Shown here piece after piece: positions 60,739-64,000 of a stretch of DNA of 64,000 nt (positions within the stretch are counted from its first letter, which is position 1; each line of letters begins with the position of its first letter). The notes below the pieces were generated by a model. The model saw only the letters and a list, made by a program, of their open reading frames with translations, was not told the origin of the DNA and did no database searches. Made by a program: the position numbers and the translations under genes. The DNA is from Mansonella perstans (taxonomy: Eukaryota; Nematoda; Chromadorea; Rhabditida; Onchocercidae): contig JBAMDO010000166.1 of NCBI GenBank assembly GCA_037074765.1, positions 62,001-126,000 on the forward strand, read 5' to 3'.

Positions 60739-63581
60739 ACAAGAAAATCACGATATGTGCTGTTTTCAATTTTATTCTCAATGAAATGATTTTTTGTTGC
60801 TTTCTTTGATTGCTAAAAAATAGAAATGAAAAATAAAATAATTGAAAAATTCAAATTTCGACAAATTTTATCAGAAGTATGCAAAATGTTTCAGTTAACT
60901 GATATTTTGTTCGATGCCATAAATTGATTGGAAATGCGAAATTTTTTTAAAAATCCACTGACTATTATATTATTGATATACATTGTTTTCAAAAATTTCG
61001 AAAAAAAATTAACGAAACTCTGACTATTATATTACTGACGTAGACAAGTTTAATAGGAATACATAAATTTAAAAATTACATATTTTTGATTACATATTTA
61101 TGGTGAATAAAATTGCATATTTCCGGTGATTAAAATAATAATTGAAAGCAAAATTTTATAAAAATTAATAAATGACAGTTAAAATTACTGTATGTGTAGG
61201 TTTCTATATATACAAAGTTTCAAACAAACATCAATATGACGCAGCATTAAAATTTATGTTAGACATAATAATAGAATTGGAATAAAGTATAAAATTTTTC
61301 AAATTATGAAATGAATATTTTTAATTGGTGTGCATTAGTTACTGCTATCCAACCGATCATCATTATGAATGTAACATTATTTGTTTTGGTTTTCGTATAA
61401 ACTGATGCCTACTGAGGGAAGTTATAAACAGAAAAAAAAAATGAAAAATCAAAAATACTTGTAAAGACAGGAGCATGCAAAATACGGAGAACCATTTAAC
61501 TATTTATAGGCAAGTGCAAAAATATGTTTAATTTTTGAAAAGAAGAGGTTCAATGGCTTGAAATTTTCGAGAAATCCATAAAATAGTAAAGACATGTAAA
61601 GTACGCATAGCCATTCAATTGTTTGCTTGCACATGCAAAAATTAGTTTATTTTTTGAAGAGAAATGGTTCACTGGCTTGGAGAAGTTTAACATTTGAAAA
61701 AAAAAATTTTATGGAGAAATCCATAAAATATAATGGCATTCAAAATGCGTACAATCAATTATTTGCACGCTATTTATGCTATTTGCTTTCATACAAATTA
61801 GTGTTTGTTGAATAAAGTAATGAACAAATAAAAATGAAATGAGTACAAAAGTCAAAAATCAATCAATAGTTTAGTTATCTTAAATAAATGCATCGACATA
61901 AAGATATCATTTAAGTATTCGCAGGAAATTCCTTATCAAATTCACAACAATTACAAAACAAAACAATTGATATCAAAACATCAGCAACATTTTATATCCT
62001 AAAAATAATTTAGCACTAAATTCTCTGTTATCATTCCTCATTTTGAATGAAAGAAACGAGGAGAGAAACAGGGCGAGAGTAAAAAGTAATGCTTCGCAAA
62101 AATATGCTGTCTATTAAATTTGAATTGAAAAAAATTATTAAACAAAGTTTACTAGTACGTTGAAAATTTACTTAATCAAAAGCTCCCATTTCATAGTTCT
62201 TACCGATACTTTAATTTCATTTAAGCATTTATGAATAGTTTTCTCTTCTTTTTTCGCATTTTTATTGTTAATAATTTTATTTACATAAATTAATTTTTTT
62301 TACTATAAAACTTTCATAATGTTTGAAATTTCATTTTAAATTGAAAATTGGTTATTTAGGAAATTAATTATAGTTTTTACTGTTTGTATAATTCATTCGG
62401 ATAAGAAATGATTTGTATTTTTCTTACTTTAACTTGCATAGCATTTTCATTTAATATTTAAATGGACGAAAATTTTTATTTTTTGATTAAAGTGAGAAGT
62501 AACATTAAAAGAACTTCAAATTCTAGAAAATTTTAACAGAAAAGTTCATAGCATAGCATTTATATCACCGATTTCTAGCAATGTTTATTTCCTTTATATA
62601 TCAGTGAAATGAGTTGAAATGATAATAAAATATAGTTGGATGCATAAGTAGAAAGCTTTAAAGCAACTGAAAAAAATTAGAAAAAAGACATGCACTTAAA
62701 ATACATGCAACAACAATAAACAACTGAAGAAAAGCGCAATACGCAAGAATAGTGAAGGAAAAAAGAAAGAAAGACTAAAATGCATTCCGAAAAATGTCTA
62801 AGTGAAGCTAATAAAAAGCATGCAATCAATAGAAAACAAAAGTCAAAAATACTTGTTAAAATTAATTATGCCAAAATTTCAAAGAACCGAAAACTAACAA
62901 TTGAAACCTCAAAAATGAAACAAAACATGCAAGCTAAAAAAATAAAAAGGAATTCAGTGGTTGAAATTATCCGAAATAGTTCATGATTTAGAAAATAGAG
63001 ACAAGAAATTTAAATTCTTAAGAAATTCATAAATTAAATTAAAAATAATGAAGATCGATGCAAAAGTTCAGGAAGATAAAAAAATCATTAAAAAAATAGC
63101 AGTTTAAAAAACAAAAATTTTAAAACTCAAAACGCTCAATGGTTTAAAAATTAGAAAACTGGAAGGAAAAGTTAAAAAAATAATAAATATTCAAAAATTT
63201 GACAACTTAAGAGATTCGCAAAAAAAAGAAGGCACAAGAATTTAAAAAGAAATTCTTGGCTCAAAACAACAAACTCAAAAAAAAATGAATTGGATGTGTT
63301 CAAACGCTTAAAAAATAAAAACGAAAGTGCAAATAACAAAAATTCTTCACCAAACACTATAACCAATTACACAAAAGTTAATAAAACTAAAAGGTAGTAA
63401 CAAAAAAAAAAAAACAAAAAACAACAAAACAGGCGAGAAAAAATCCCAAAATTAGTTTAAAAGATAAAAACCAGCTTATCTATAATATTTAATCCTTTAA
63501 TCGGGAATTAAAAATAATAAAAAATTACGCAAAAAAATATATGAAAAGAAAAAGTAAGAGGAATAATACAAAAAAACCTAC
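60739..63581. other. Intergenic with decayed transporter exons, otherwise no gene seen
   Basis: Apart from the SLC19 exon-1 copies at 61441-61760 this stretch is AT-rich. From about 62640 to 63560 the plus strand becomes strongly A-rich, yielding Lys-rich chance frames (for example 62780-62986) with no domain or splice support. Confidence 0.55.
61441..61760 (-). pseudogene. Decayed tandem copies of SLC19 exon 1
   Basis: On the minus strand 61511-61610 encodes WLCVLYMSLLFYGFLENFKP, recognisably the SLC19 exon 1 segment WTVFCISLVLYGLLKDFKP. A second copy at about 61650-61757 retains VRILNAIIFYGFL, and a third at about 61441-61500 only WFSVFCMLLSL. All lack the NFTREQ end, a clear donor and downstream exons. 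They represent past local duplications of the transporter's 5' part, now separated from it by the retroelement. Confidence 0.7.
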
Positions 63582-63708
63582 TCCTTCTTGAATACTTTAA
63601 ATTATCAAACAGACATTGAAACACCCCGGAATAGCAAACCTTATTAGGACCTACACTGAGAGCCACCCAAAAAATGACAGCTCCAACGATATGCAAAAAA
63701 GCAATTGC
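63582..63708 (-). CDS. Possible internal exon of a membrane protein gene extending beyond the window
   Basis: On the minus strand TTTTACAG is followed by an open segment coding AIAFLHIVGAVIFWVALSVG, then PNKVCYSGVFQCLFDNLKYS, with a GTAGGT donor after 63582 (127 bp). It has a hydrophobic helix and two Cys, and is less AT-biased than its surroundings. No family is recognised and no partner exon was found in the window, so this is tentative. Confidence 0.35.
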
Positions 63709-64000
63709 CTGTAAAATAAAAGCAATCATAATCAAAACACCTAGAAATTTAAGAGTTCAAAAAATACCTGAAAGTCCCAAATTTAAGGCTTAGAACGAAA
63801 TTTAAAGTTAAAATTTAAAGGTACGAAATGAAATGATTGAATTACAGTTAACATTGAATAAAGTTTTAACAAATATTAATTACACCACGAGCTGCTACTA
63901 ATTTACTAATAGAAAACAACTCCAATAAAGAAAACAATTAACCAAAACAACATATTATTCAGGACATTAAAAATTCAGTAGATGCATCTGTCCAAATTTG
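63709..64000. other. Window end, nothing recognised
   Basis: AT-rich sequence without a supported exon. It would be intron if the exon at 63582-63708 is real. Confidence 0.5.

Noticed and set aside
62780..62986. Lys-rich frame with many basic residues
   Set aside because: It follows from strongly A-rich plus-strand composition; no splice signals or recognisable motif.

Overview
The window is nuclear DNA of a nematode, most likely a spirurid or filarial (clade III) worm. The evidence is a strongly AT-rich background, genes cut into many small exons by introns of about 90 to 1,200 bp with TTTCAG-type acceptors, trans-splice-like acceptors just upstream of start codons, a 22-base stretch matching the conserved nematode SL1 spliced leader at 21 positions, and a decayed BEL/Pao retrotransposon. 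The species cannot be named from the sequence alone. Most short open frames are chance or microsatellite products. The real genes were assembled from exons by splice signals, phase and family resemblance.

Layout: (1) 1-14313, plus strand, a BRWD/PHIP-type WD40-bromodomain chromatin protein with its 5' end outside the window. (2) 17353-17900, plus strand, BBIP1 (a BBSome subunit), with an RFX/DAF-19-type X-box 185 bp upstream. (3) 17951-18832, minus strand, mitochondrial ribosomal protein S6, tail to tail with BBIP1. (4) 20218-22481, minus strand, a single-pass membrane protein with three short EGF-like units and PPxY motifs, 5' end unresolved. (5) 22482-26478, a repeat-rich intergenic block with a 33-bp minisatellite and a MITE-like inverted repeat. 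(6) 26479-42688, minus strand, a complete 37-exon MROH1-type HEAT-repeat gene. (7) 46420-47403 and 50211-53037, plus strand, two tandem secreted three-finger (Ly6-like) proteins with the same intron positions; the second continues into a Thr/Ser/Glu-rich, sequon-rich repeat tail. (8) 54549-58347, minus strand, a complete SLC19-family vitamin transporter. (9) 58672-about 60738, the 3' end of a BEL/Pao element with an LTR-like stretch holding the SL1-like sequence. (10) 61441-61760, decayed copies of SLC19 exon 1. (11) 63582-63708, minus strand, a possible exon of a gene running past the window.

The genes do not form one pathway. The chromatin reader, BBSome subunit, mitochondrial ribosomal protein and HEAT-repeat protein are conserved housekeeping or ciliary genes. 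The region after 46 kb is more plastic, with lineage-type secreted proteins, a homogenising coding repeat, transporter exon duplications and retroelement debris. The best candidates for undescribed biology are the three-finger/mucin fusion with its possible optional membrane-anchor exon, and the SL1 sequence inside retroelement DNA.
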